Assembly (NCBI RefSeq): GCF_905175385.1
Contig: NZ_HG992750.1
Location: 62,001-126,000 of the forward strand
Reading direction: 5' to 3'
DNA: 64,000 nt
Origin: Vibrio sp. B1FLJ16
GTDB taxonomy: Bacteria; Pseudomonadota; Gammaproteobacteria; Enterobacterales; Vibrionaceae
Both the position numbers and the translations under genes were made by a program. Shown here piece after piece: positions 1 to 8,411 of the stretch; positions within the stretch are counted from its first letter, which is position 1, and each line of letters starts with the position of its first letter. The notes beneath the pieces are model-generated. The model made no database searches and was not told the DNA's origin. It saw nothing but the letters and a program-made list of their open reading frames with translations.

Positions 1-1
1 C

Positions 2-454
2 TTCATGATCGTGAAGTTTCTGGGGCTGCTCGATAACCATTTAGCGGTTTGGCTGCCATTTACTACCACACCATTTGGTATTTTCCTGATGCGTCAGCAT
101 GTGGTCGCATCGATTCCTAAAGAGCTGTTAGAAGCGGCGAAGCTGGATGGTGCTGGTGAATTTCGTACTTACTGGAGTGTGGTTCTTCCTTTGATGAAGC
201 CCGCGCTTGCCACACTCGCTATCGTGCAGTTTGTCTTCTTCTGGAACATGTTCATGCAACCTCTTGTGGTTCTGACAACACCAGAGAACTACGTGATTAC
301 ACAGGCACTGCGAAGCGTACAGGGCATTCCGAATACACCGTGGGGAGCGGTGATGCTGGGAACAACAATTTCAATTTTACCGTTAGTGATTACTTACTTA
401 TTTGCCTCAAAGCAGATGATCAGTGGGTTAACCTCTGGTGCGGTTAAAGGTTAA
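2..454 (+). CDS. Sugar ABC transporter permease, MalG-type (5' end outside window)
   Basis: C-terminal part (about 150 residues visible) of an inner-membrane permease for carbohydrate uptake. The reading frame is open to the left edge, so the true start lies outside the window. The cytoplasmic EAA loop that contacts the ATPase is clear (EAAKLDGAGEF followed by VVLPLMKP), and hydrophobic segments flank it, as expected for the MalG/UgpE branch of binding-protein-dependent permeases. The beta-glucosidase gene starts 23 bases downstream and the ATPase gene overlaps that one, so the three form one operon for a beta-glucoside. Binding protein and second permease presumably lie upstream. The substrate cannot be told from this fragment. 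Confidence 0.9.
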   Translation, partial: FMIVKFLGLLDNHLAVWLPFTTTPFGIFLMRQHVVASIPKELLEAAKLDGAGEFRTYWSVVLPLMKPALATLAIVQFVFFWNMFMQPLVVLTTPENYVITQALRSVQGIPNTPWGAVMLGTTISILPLVITYLFASKQMISGLTSGAVKG

Positions 455-477
455 GCAAAATAAAAGGTTTTAGAATA

Positions 478-1827
478 ATGAATAAATACCAACTACCACA
501 AGATTCAAAATTACGTAGCCCGGAATTCCTGTTTGGTGTCGCAACCTCTTCTTATCAGATTGAAGGTGGCGCGCAATTAGGCGGACGCACACCGTCTATC
601 TGGGACACTTTCTGTAATAAACCAGGTGCGGTTGATAATGCTGACAACGGTGATGTCGCGTGTGATCACTACCATTTATGGAAACAAGACATCGAGATGA
701 TTCAAGATCTCGGTGTGGGTGCATACCGCCTGTCGATGGCATGGCCGCGTATTCTCCCTGAAGACGGCAAGGTGAATGAAGAAGGCCTGAAGTTTTACGA
801 GCAAATCATCGATGAGTGTCATGCCCGCGGTTTAAAAGTATTTGTCACTCTTTACCACTGGGATTTACCGCAATACCTTGAAGACAAGGGCGGCTGGCTA
901 AACCGTGAAACAGCATACAAATTTGCAGAGTATGCAGATGTAGTTAGTGCTTACTTCGGTGATAAGATTGATTCATACGCAACATTGAACGAACCTTTCT
1001 GTTCATCTTATTTAGGTTACCGCTGGGGTGAGCATGCACCGGGTTTGAAAGGGGAACGTGAGGGCTTCTTATCTGCCCATCACTTGATGCTTGGTCACGG
1101 CCTGGCGATTCCACATATGCGTAAGAACGCGCCAAATGCGATGCACGGTTGTGTATTTAATGCGACGCCAGCTTACCCGTACAGCGAAGCGGATCAGGGA
1201 GCAGCTGACTACAGTGATGCGGAAGGTTTCCACTGGTTTATGGATCCGGTATTAAAAGGTGAATACCCGCAGCTGGTACTTGACCGTCAGTCACATAATA
1301 TGCCAATGATTCTGGAAGGCGATCTAGACATCATCCGTACTGACCTCGACTTTATCGGTGTTAACTTCTACACCCGATGTGTGGTGCGTTACAACGAGCA
1401 CGGTGATATCGAAACTGTTCCTCAGCCGGATCAGGAGCACACCTTCATTGGCTGGGAAATTCATCCTCAGGCTCTGACCGATCTGTTGCTTCGATTAAAC
1501 AACCGTTATCCAAACCTGCCGCCGCTGTATATCACGGAAAACGGTGCTGCCGGAGAAGATAAGTTAGTGGATGGTGAAGTGAATGATGAGCAGCGTGTTC
1601 GTTACTTCCAGTCGCATTTAGAAGCTGTCGATACTGCAATTAAAGCAGGCGTGGTGGTTGACGGTTACTTCGCCTGGAGCCTGATGGATAACTTCGAGTG
1701 GGCATACGGTTATAAGCAGCGTTTCGGTATCGTACACGTTGATTACCAAACGCAGAAACGTACGTTAAAAGCGAGTGCGATTGCTTACCGTAACATGCTG
1801 TTGGAGCGAGCAGAGGAAAACAAGTAA
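478..1827 (+). CDS. Glycoside hydrolase family 1 beta-glucosidase
   Basis: Cytoplasmic retaining beta-glucosidase of 449 residues, the usual GH1 length, without signal peptide. The acid/base glutamate lies in TLNEPF (E172) and the nucleophile in YITENGA (E354). The N-terminal FLFGVATSSYQIEG block and the late W-S-L-M-D-N-F-E-W block that bind the glucose ring are intact. It would hydrolyse an imported beta-linked disaccharide such as cellobiose, laminaribiose or gentiobiose; 6-phospho specificity is unlikely because the partner is an ABC system, not a PTS. The stop codon overlaps the ATG of the ATPase gene (TAATG), suggesting translational coupling. Confidence 0.95.
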   Translation: MNKYQLPQDSKLRSPEFLFGVATSSYQIEGGAQLGGRTPSIWDTFCNKPGAVDNADNGDVACDHYHLWKQDIEMIQDLGVGAYRLSMAWPRILPEDGKVNEEGLKFYEQIIDECHARGLKVFVTLYHWDLPQYLEDKGGWLNRETAYKFAEYADVVSAYFGDKIDSYATLNEPFCSSYLGYRWGEHAPGLKGEREGFLSAHHLMLGHGLAIPHMRKNAPNAMHGCVFNATPAYPYSEADQGAADYSDAEGFHWFMDPVLKGEYPQLVLDRQSHNMPMILEGDLDIIRTDLDFIGVNFYTRCVVRYNEHGDIETVPQPDQEHTFIGWEIHPQALTDLLLRLNNRYPNLPPLYITENGAAGEDKLVDGEVNDEQRVRYFQSHLEAVDTAIKAGVVVDGYFAWSLMDNFEWAYGYKQRFGIVHVDYQTQKRTLKASAIAYRNMLLERAEENK

Positions 1828-2921
1828 TGGCAAAAGTCGAATTCAAAAACATCAAGAAATCCTATGATGACGTTGAAGTCGTAAAGCATTTTGACTTCAC
1901 CGTCGAAGACGGGGAGTTCGTGGTTTTCCTTGGTCCGTCTGGCTGCGGTAAATCGACGACACTGCGTATGCTTGCAGGCCTGGAAAGTATCACCTCTGGC
2001 GAGATTTACGTTGGCGATAAGCTGATGAACAAGATCGACGCCAAAGATCGCGATCTGGCGATGGTGTTTCAGAGCTACGCTTTGTACCCGCATATGACGG
2101 TTTACGAAAACATTGCGTTTGCGCTTAAGCTGAAAGGCATGCCGAAAGATCAAATTGATACTGAGGTTCGTAAGGCTACGAAAATGCTGGAGTTAGATGC
2201 GCTGCTTGATCGCAAACCTAAGGAGCTTTCCGGTGGTCAGCGTCAGCGTGTAGCCATGGGCCGAGCGATGGTACGCACGCCGAAAGTGTTCCTGTTTGAT
2301 GAACCATTATCGAACCTGGATGCCAAGTTACGCGGTGTGATGCGCGAAGAGATCAAGCAGCTTCATCGCGAGCTTAAAACGACCACGATCTACGTTACAC
2401 ATGATCAGATCGAGGCGATGACACTTGCCGATCGTATCGTAATTCTGAAAGACGGTTATGTGGCGCAGGTTGGTACGCCAACGGAAGTGTTCCAGCGTCC
2501 TGCCAATAAGTTTGTGGCACAGTTCATCGGCAACCCGTCGATGAACATGCTCGATGCAAAACTGGTCGGTGATGCAGGTAACTGGGAAGTGGAGTTGGGC
2601 GATGTTCGAATTCCGCTGCCAGAACGCTTTAAAGCTCACGCTTCAAAGAATCTTGCACTGCATTTTGGTGTGCGTCCGACCGACATTCATCTGCGTGCAG
2701 AGCAAGTGGATCACGATCGCGTGTTGCCGTTCCCGGTCAAAATCAAAGATAAGGAACTGCTTGGCGCGAGCATCCTGCTTAAAACTGAAATCGCAAGCCA
2801 GCCGCTGATGGTGGAAACACAGGCAGCTGAAGTGGATGTGGACACACTCACCCTGTACTTAGATTTGGATGCTATCCATCTGTTTGATGCTTTAAGTGAG
2901 AATTCGCTGGCGTCCTTTTAA
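1827..2921 (+). CDS. Sugar ABC transporter ATPase, MalK/UgpC/MsmK type
   Basis: ATP-hydrolysing subunit of the carbohydrate importer, 364 residues. Walker A is GPSGCGKST (36-44), the signature is LSGGQ (134-138), Walker B is VFLFDEP (154-160) and the switch histidine is H192 in THDQ. A C-terminal part of about 130 residues matches the regulatory OB-fold region of the MalK class. MsmK-like ATPases can serve several importers, so it may not be exclusive to the upstream permease. It overlaps the beta-glucosidase gene by one base and is the last gene of the operon, followed by a 10-bp stem-loop. Confidence 0.93.
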   Translation: MAKVEFKNIKKSYDDVEVVKHFDFTVEDGEFVVFLGPSGCGKSTTLRMLAGLESITSGEIYVGDKLMNKIDAKDRDLAMVFQSYALYPHMTVYENIAFALKLKGMPKDQIDTEVRKATKMLELDALLDRKPKELSGGQRQRVAMGRAMVRTPKVFLFDEPLSNLDAKLRGVMREEIKQLHRELKTTTIYVTHDQIEAMTLADRIVILKDGYVAQVGTPTEVFQRPANKFVAQFIGNPSMNMLDAKLVGDAGNWEVELGDVRIPLPERFKAHASKNLALHFGVRPTDIHLRAEQVDHDRVLPFPVKIKDKELLGASILLKTEIASQPLMVETQAAEVDVDTLTLYLDLDAIHLFDALSENSLASF

Positions 2922-2936
2922 TCAAAAACAGGTTAA

Positions 2937-2960
2937 AGCCAGTGCGATTACGCACTGGCT
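2937..2960 (+). terminator. Stem-loop after the sugar ABC operon
   Basis: Perfect 10-bp stem AGCCAGTGCG/CGCACTGGCT with the loop ATTA, 16 bases after the ATPase stop codon. There is no T tract after it, so it may be a 3'-end protecting hairpin or a factor-assisted terminator rather than a classical intrinsic one. Confidence 0.5.
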
Positions 2961-3052
2961 GACCGCTGGGCTCTCAATTCCTGCGCGCGAACGTTGTCGG
3001 TCATGTCGCTACAATTTATATTTTTGTTCTTAGCAGTCGGAAAATTCCTACA

Positions 3053-4071
3053 ATGAAAAAAAACAAAAAAAAGCGACGTCTATCTATGATGTAGCCAGAT
3101 TAGCCAAAGTTTCTCCCAGTACAGTCTCTCGTTTTTTAAATCGGACCACGTTTGTTTCTGATGATAAAAGCAAGCAAATAGAAAAGGCGATCAAGTCGCT
3201 GGGCTATAAGCCTAACTATCAAATGAATCAGGGCAACAATACTCGGTCAATGACCATAGGTGTTCTGGTACAAAATCCGGAAAGCCCTCACACCAGCCGA
3301 GTACTCAATGATATGGAGAAAGTGCTTATTGCTCAGGGCTATTCGCTCGTAATAGCAACGGGTCACTGGCAAAAAACTCTGGAATCTCATGCGCTGGAAT
3401 ACCTAGCAAAAAGTAATGTGGACGGTGTGATCATTATTACTGGCAGCTTAAGTGAAGAGCAGATCCTTGAATATGCCAAGAGGATTCCTGTCGTTGCGGT
3501 AGGCTATAGTTTTGCGGGAGAAAATGTCCGGACGATTAATGTCGATAATGTTCTTGGTGGTTACATGGCAACCTTGCACCTGATGCAACAGGGCCACGTC
3601 AACATTGCTCACGTTAAAGGGTTATTAAACCAGCCTGATGCAGTTGCGCGTTTTGTCGGGTACAAAAAAGCACTGCAGGAAGCCGGGGTAAAAGTTCTGC
3701 CTAAGTTGATCAAGCAAGGCGATTTCAGCAGCGAATCCGGATATCAGAGAACGGTAGAACTGATTGAATCAAAGGTTCATTTCTCCGCACTGTTCGCAGC
3801 CAATGACCAAACGGCTTACGGTGCGATTAAGGCATTACACGACCATGGTATTCGAGTACCCGAAGATGTGTCTGTTATCGGTTTCGATGACTTACCGACA
3901 TCTCAGTACTTCACGCCAGCGCTTACTACTATGCGTCAGCCAATTGAAGAGATTGGAGCGGTTTGCGCGGAGTCAATACTGAACTTACTGAGTGGAGAAA
4001 AACATGAAGTTCGCCTCCCTCCTATTGATTTGATCGTGCGTCAGTCGACGCTCTCTAAGTTTCGTCAGTGA
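3053..4071 (+). CDS. LacI-family repressor, N-terminal frameshift in an A8-C-A8 tract
   Basis: Sugar-responsive transcription regulator, about 339 residues if the shift is allowed. The only ATG ahead of the helix-turn-helix is at 3053; it reads MKKNKKK and then hits TAG at 3092. The DNA-binding domain (SIYDVARLAKVSPSTVSRFLN) lies in the -1 frame from 3073, and that frame has no ATG, GTG or TTG between the TAG at 3031 and the helix-turn-helix. The junction is A AAA AAG in the zero frame, the same heptamer that drives -1 frameshifting in E. coli dnaX; a -1 slip there continues exactly as GCG ACG TCT ATC. Transcript slippage adding one A, or a one-base sequencing loss, would do the same. The first in-frame ATG, at 3223, would lose the whole DNA-binding domain. 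The ligand-binding domain is intact to the stop. Likely target: the adjacent beta-glucoside operon. Confidence 0.85.
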
Positions 4072-4203
4072 ATGAGGTTCTAGGGGAAACTATTTTTGTT
4101 TTCCTGACGAAAATTTGTTGCTGAAGAGACCTTGATACGAATAGAATTTACGCAGTTTCGCAATTTTACGGTCAGTTCAAGACCTAATTATTAATTTTCA
4201 AAG

Positions 4204-4234
4204 CTGCCTCACAGTTTACTGTGAGGCAGTTTTT
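4204..4234 (+). terminator. Intrinsic terminator after the LacI-family gene
   Basis: Perfect 11-bp stem CTGCCTCACAG/CTGTGAGGCAG, loop TTTA, then five T. It lies between the LacI gene and the MATE gene, which therefore needs its own promoter in the short gap or read-through. Confidence 0.88.
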
Positions 4235-4256
4235 AATTGTGTGAAGGTTTACAAGC

Positions 4257-5597
4257 ATGCCTAACAGCCAGACCATCAATCAGCGTATGTCGATTGTGAC
4301 ATTAGCATGGCCGATACTTGTGGAAATTTTGCTAAGGACGGCGTTAGGAACCAGTGATGTGTTCATGTTGAGTGGATACTCAGACAAAGCGGTATCGGCG
4401 GTTGGGGTGATTACCCAGCTGACGTTTTTTCTCATCATCATCTCAACGTTTGTCAGCAGCGGGACCGGTATCTTAATTGCCCAGTACAACGGAGCAGGCC
4501 GGGATAAAGATTCTGTGCATGTTGGCGTTGCCAGCGTGGCGCTGTCAGTGATCATTGGTGTGTTACTCAGCGTTATAGCGGTCTTTATTGCGCTGTACTT
4601 CTTGCCCTATTACGGGCTGGAGGCTCAGGTCGAGCTTTATGCTCGCAATTACTTGCTGATCAGTGGTGTAATGACGTTCAACGTCACGATCGGTATTGTG
4701 CTGACTACGATTTTACGCAGCCATGGCTATTCGCGCTCGCCTATGGTCGTTAACCTGATTAGCGGTGTTTTCAATGTCATTGGTAACTATATTGCTTTGT
4801 ACCAGCCATTTGGATTACCGGTTTACGGCGTCGAGGGCGTGGCGGTTGCAACAGTTGTTAGCCAGGTGATTGGTACATTGATGCTGTTGGTGGTTTTGGC
4901 TCGTTCTAACATTGCTCTGCCGATGTCGACCATGAAACAAGTGCCAGCTGATATTTACAAGAAAATCCTGAAAATCGGCGGTATGAATGCAGGTGAAGTT
5001 CTGTCTTATAACATAGCGCAAATCTGTATTGTCTACTTTGTGGTGCAGATGGGGACTGCATCGCTGGCGGCATTTACTTATGCGCAGAATATTGCCCGTT
5101 TCTCATTTGCCTTTGCGTTGGCAATTGGTCAGGCTGCTCAGATTCAGACCGGCTATTACATCGGTAAAGGCTGGGTGAGCAGTATTTTAAAGCGCGTGCA
5201 GATCTATTTCTTAGTGGGTTTTGTCGCTTCTACTATCGCTACTATGATGATCTATTTTTTCCGGGAAGATATTCTCCGGTTGTTTACAGACCAGCCCGAA
5301 ATTCTGGCTCTGGCAGGGTCACTGGTGATGGGGTCGATCCTGCTGGAAGGCGGACGCGTTTTCAACCTGATCTTCATTGCGGGTTTAAAAGGTGCGGGTG
5401 ACATTAAGTTCCCGGTGCAGATTGGCATAGTGAGTATGTGGGGGTTAGGCGTGCTGTTTTCCTATATCTTAGGTATTCACCTGGGCTACGGCGTGATCGG
5501 TGCCTGGATGGCAATCGCGATGGATGAATGGGTGCGTGGCATCATCATGGCAAGACGCTGGCGCTCTCAGGTGTGGACCAAGTTTAAAGTGAGTTAG
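4257..5597 (+). CDS. MATE-family multidrug/cation antiporter
   Basis: Integral inner-membrane exporter of 446 residues with about twelve hydrophobic helices in two similar halves, the length and layout of MATE (NorM-like) sodium- or proton-coupled drug exporters. The N-terminal half carries LAWPILVEILLRTALGTSDV and the second half VSMWGLGVLFSYILG, both typical of the family. The start ATG at 4257 follows an AAGG motif about ten bases upstream. It is a single-gene unit closed by its own terminator. Substrate is not predictable from sequence; the branch resembles MATE proteins of unknown substrate more than NorM itself. Confidence 0.88.
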   Translation: MPNSQTINQRMSIVTLAWPILVEILLRTALGTSDVFMLSGYSDKAVSAVGVITQLTFFLIIISTFVSSGTGILIAQYNGAGRDKDSVHVGVASVALSVIIGVLLSVIAVFIALYFLPYYGLEAQVELYARNYLLISGVMTFNVTIGIVLTTILRSHGYSRSPMVVNLISGVFNVIGNYIALYQPFGLPVYGVEGVAVATVVSQVIGTLMLLVVLARSNIALPMSTMKQVPADIYKKILKIGGMNAGEVLSYNIAQICIVYFVVQMGTASLAAFTYAQNIARFSFAFALAIGQAAQIQTGYYIGKGWVSSILKRVQIYFLVGFVASTIATMMIYFFREDILRLFTDQPEILALAGSLVMGSILLEGGRVFNLIFIAGLKGAGDIKFPVQIGIVSMWGLGVLFSYILGIHLGYGVIGAWMAIAMDEWVRGIIMARRWRSQVWTKFKVS

Positions 5598-5636
5598 CCT
5601 CACCTCAAAGAAAGTAACCTGATTAATGGGTTAAAT

Positions 5637-5677
5637 AGGCACTGTCCCTGCTATCGGGTAAGAACAGTGCCTTTTTT
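5637..5677. terminator. Intrinsic terminator, MATE gene / convergent rluA-like gene
   Basis: Stem AGGCACTGT/ACAGTGCCT with an inner CCC/GGG stem, followed by six T on the plus strand. Flanking AAATAGGC and GCCTATTT extend the symmetry. It sits between convergent genes and probably serves mainly the plus-strand MATE gene. Confidence 0.82.
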
Positions 5678-5685
5678 ATGCCTAT

Positions 5686-7365
5686 TTAAAACTCACAATC
5701 CGCATGGAAGCTCATTCGCTGTTTGCTGTATGGATGGTCAAGTTCCAGCATTTTTGCGTGCAGGTGCAGACGATCAGCTTTCTCGCCATACAGGCCGTCG
5801 CCTACCATCGGCATGTTTAACCCCATATGGTGCGCACTGTGAACCCTAAGTTGGTGGGTTCGACCGGTTTTGGGGTACATGTATACCTTGCTGCGCCCGT
5901 TTTTTACTTCAATCAGCTGCCAGTATGTCTCGGCAGGCTTACCATGTTCGAAACAAACCAACTGACGCGGGCGATCTTCTGGGTCACCCCGCATTGGTAA
6001 TGATATGTCACCTTCTGGCTCAGTAATCTCGCCTTCCAATAGAGCCATATAGCGCTTTTGTACGCCGCGGGTAATGAACTGTTTCTGCAAGCTTTTATTG
6101 GCACGTTTCGTTAATGCAAATACCAAAATACCGGATGTCGCCATGTCCAGGCGGTGAATGACAAATGGCCCTTCTACGTCCGGAAACATGGCTTGCAGTC
6201 TGGTGTAAGCGGAATCTTTGATGGTTTTGCCCGGTACAGAGAGTAACCCTGATGGCTTATTGACGACGACCATAGCCTCATCTTGGAACAGAATTTCCAG
6301 CTCTTTGTCTTCCGCCCAGTTTTCTGCGAGCGGGTTTGGTTCGACGTTGAGACCGTGCATCATGTGGCCGAGAATGGGTTGGCATTTACTGTTGCACGAC
6401 GGGTAGAACTTTTTGTGCTGGCGGATTTCGGACTTGGGGGATTCTCCCCACCAGAATTCAGCCAGTGCCAGGGGCTTAAAGCCATGTTTAAAGGCGTATT
6501 GCAGTAATTTCGGCGCGGCACACTCGCCAGCTCCTGCTGGTGGCACTGGATTTGTGGTGCCGGCGAAGATATCCACGAGATCACGTTCTTTGCCGAGGAT
6601 ATTGAGAAAACGATATTGCCTGTGCAGTTTGTGCTGCAGTGCATTAGAAAGCGTTTTACGGCGCTGTTTTAGCTCAGATAAATGAAGTTTAAGCTCGCTT
6701 AAACGTTGTTCCTTGATTGCCAGTTTCTCATCCCACGCCATCTTGAGGTATTTGAGGATGTTTTTCTCGGCGACGCTTTGCTTACCCAACTCATCCAGCA
6801 AGGTGGTCAATTCTTCAGGGCTCAGCGTTTGTTCACCTTGTTTCCTTTGCTGCTTACGCTTAGCGCGCCCTTCAATCATAACCTGGCGGTGGGCTTGTTC
6901 CTCTTGCAGGTAAGCTTCGCGATCCGCTTTAATCTCTGCTTTCAGTTCAGCCAGCTCCGGATTAGCCAAGAACTGCTTGTATTCGGCATTAATTACGTTG
7001 ATAGCGTCGGTTTCTGCGCGGAAAAAACCTTCATCTGTCAGCATGTCGTACACAGGAGGAACAAATCCTGGTAGTAAATTCTGGTCAGCGATTTTTCCGG
7101 AGAAGGCACTGAGATAGCCTATCTCACCCAGTGAACTTTGCACCAAAAGCACCCCGAACATTTTTCCGCGACCCGCCTGCTTATCATCCAGCCCAAAGTC
7201 ATGATCAAAGTCGGTCTGCGTGAGTAAGTGCTGCTGTAATTGTTCAGCGGCTAAAACGCAAAGTGGATGGGGCGTGTAGTAGAACGGAAACGTAAACTGC
7301 TCTGGCAGGGTATAACCAGATATATCGGCAGCAAAACGAGAAAAGCATTGTTCAGGCGAGTGCAT
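5686..7365 (-). CDS. RluA-family RNA pseudouridine synthase with long N-terminal extension
   Basis: Isomerises uridine to pseudouridine in structured RNA. The catalytic block HRLDMATSG is at about residues 404-412, with the essential aspartate at 407, and the rest of the RluA fold runs to the C-terminus (a GRTHQLRVH motif is present). At 559 residues it is far longer than RluA (about 220) or RluC/RluD (about 320). The first 350 residues hold a globular part and a charged helical stretch (about 125-255) that looks like coiled coil. The target RNA is unknown. The gene stands alone between two convergent or divergent neighbours. Confidence 0.88.
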   Translation of the reverse strand: MHSPEQCFSRFAADISGYTLPEQFTFPFYYTPHPLCVLAAEQLQQHLLTQTDFDHDFGLDDKQAGRGKMFGVLLVQSSLGEIGYLSAFSGKIADQNLLPGFVPPVYDMLTDEGFFRAETDAINVINAEYKQFLANPELAELKAEIKADREAYLQEEQAHRQVMIEGRAKRKQQRKQGEQTLSPEELTTLLDELGKQSVAEKNILKYLKMAWDEKLAIKEQRLSELKLHLSELKQRRKTLSNALQHKLHRQYRFLNILGKERDLVDIFAGTTNPVPPAGAGECAAPKLLQYAFKHGFKPLALAEFWWGESPKSEIRQHKKFYPSCNSKCQPILGHMMHGLNVEPNPLAENWAEDKELEILFQDEAMVVVNKPSGLLSVPGKTIKDSAYTRLQAMFPDVEGPFVIHRLDMATSGILVFALTKRANKSLQKQFITRGVQKRYMALLEGEITEPEGDISLPMRGDPEDRPRQLVCFEHGKPAETYWQLIEVKNGRSKVYMYPKTGRTHQLRVHSAHHMGLNMPMVGDGLYGEKADRLHLHAKMLELDHPYSKQRMSFHADCEF

Positions 7366-7514
7366 GGCGTGTATCTGTGCAGGTAAAAAATCGAGCAGGG
7401 ATTGTACCTGTTTGATTCAGGATTGCTATATTGTCAGCATCACTTGAGATTCATTCTGGATCCTGTACCTTAACAGAAATCTCAATTTTCCTGTTTTATT
7501 TAGAGTCTTAGTTC

Positions 7515-8315
7515 ATGTCACTAGCTAGCATAAAATTTATCGCCTCCGATATGGATGGCACGTTACTCGATCAGTATGGTCGTCTGGATCCCGAGTTCTT
7601 TGATCTGTTTTTACAACTGGAAGAAAAAGGCATCTTGTTTTCAGCTGCATCCGGTCGTCAGTATTATAGCTTGCACGATACTTTTGCTCCGATCCAGGAT
7701 CGCATTCTGTACGTGGCAGAAAACGGCACTCTGGTGATGCACAAAGACAAAGAACTTTACAGTTGTACCATTCCTAAACCTGAGGTTGCAGAGATCGTCA
7801 AAGCTGCACGTGCTATCGAAGGGGCACACATTGTCCTGTGTGGTAAGCACTCGGCTTACATCGAAGTGCAAGGTCAGAAGACTCTGGAAGAATTTCAGAA
7901 GTACTATCACCGCTGCAAATACGTGGACGACTTGCTAGAGGTTGACGATGAGTTCCTAAAAGTCGCTATCTGTCACTTTGACGGCTCTGAAGAGTTGCTG
8001 TTCCCGGGCATAAACAGCCAGTTTGGTGACTCGCATAAAGTCGTGGTGAGTGCCAAAATCTGGTTGGATGTGATGAACGCGCAAGCGTCAAAAGGCGCGG
8101 CAATCCAGCATCTTCAGCAAACTATGAATTTTACACCCGCAGAGACGATGACGTTTGGTGATTACCTGAATGATCTGGAAATGCTGCAGGTAAGTGAGCA
8201 TTCCTATGCGGTCGCTAATGCTCATGAAGAGATTAAAAAGATTGCCCGTTTTTCTGCCCCGAGCAACCAGGAGGCCGGTGTTCTGACTGTGTTGAAGGCA
8301 CTGCTTGCTGAGTAA
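7515..8315 (+). CDS. Cof-type HAD-superfamily sugar-phosphatase
   Basis: Cytoplasmic phosphatase of 266 residues, similar in layout to E. coli YbjI/YbiV. HAD motif I is SDMDGTLLD (the two aspartates are nucleophile and acid), motif II is the serine of SAASGRQ, and motif IV is FGDYLNDLEML near the C-terminus. The segment between carries the C2-type cap of the Cof subfamily. Likely substrates are sugar phosphates or flavin/PLP-type phosphates; the family is promiscuous. Single gene, ended by a strong bidirectional hairpin shared with the convergent GGDEF gene. Confidence 0.88.
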   Translation: MSLASIKFIASDMDGTLLDQYGRLDPEFFDLFLQLEEKGILFSAASGRQYYSLHDTFAPIQDRILYVAENGTLVMHKDKELYSCTIPKPEVAEIVKAARAIEGAHIVLCGKHSAYIEVQGQKTLEEFQKYYHRCKYVDDLLEVDDEFLKVAICHFDGSEELLFPGINSQFGDSHKVVVSAKIWLDVMNAQASKGAAIQHLQQTMNFTPAETMTFGDYLNDLEMLQVSEHSYAVANAHEEIKKIARFSAPSNQEAGVLTVLKALLAE

Positions 8316-8340
8316 GTTTGTTTTTCGGCCTTAATAAACC

Positions 8341-8370
8341 GCAAAGCCCCGCATCAGTGCGGGGCTTTGC
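8341..8370. terminator. Bidirectional terminator hairpin
   Basis: Perfect 13-bp inverted repeat GCAAAGCCCCGCA/TGCGGGGCTTTGC with a TCAG loop. The inner GC stem is bordered by AAA and TTT on either side, so it can end transcription from both the plus-strand phosphatase and the minus-strand GGDEF gene. Confidence 0.8.
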
Positions 8371-8411
8371 GTATCAGTTGCCAGCTCAACAGACCCTAAT
8401 ACAGATGCCTT

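Noticed and set aside
1785..2153. Minus-strand frame across the beta-glucosidase/ATPase junction
   Set aside because: Antisense to two clearly real genes, no start signal.
3223..4071. LacI-family gene starting at 3223
   Set aside because: This start removes the whole helix-turn-helix that is plainly encoded just upstream in the same frame.
6706..7074. Plus-strand frame within the RluA-type gene
   Set aside because: Antisense shadow; composition follows the real gene on the other strand.
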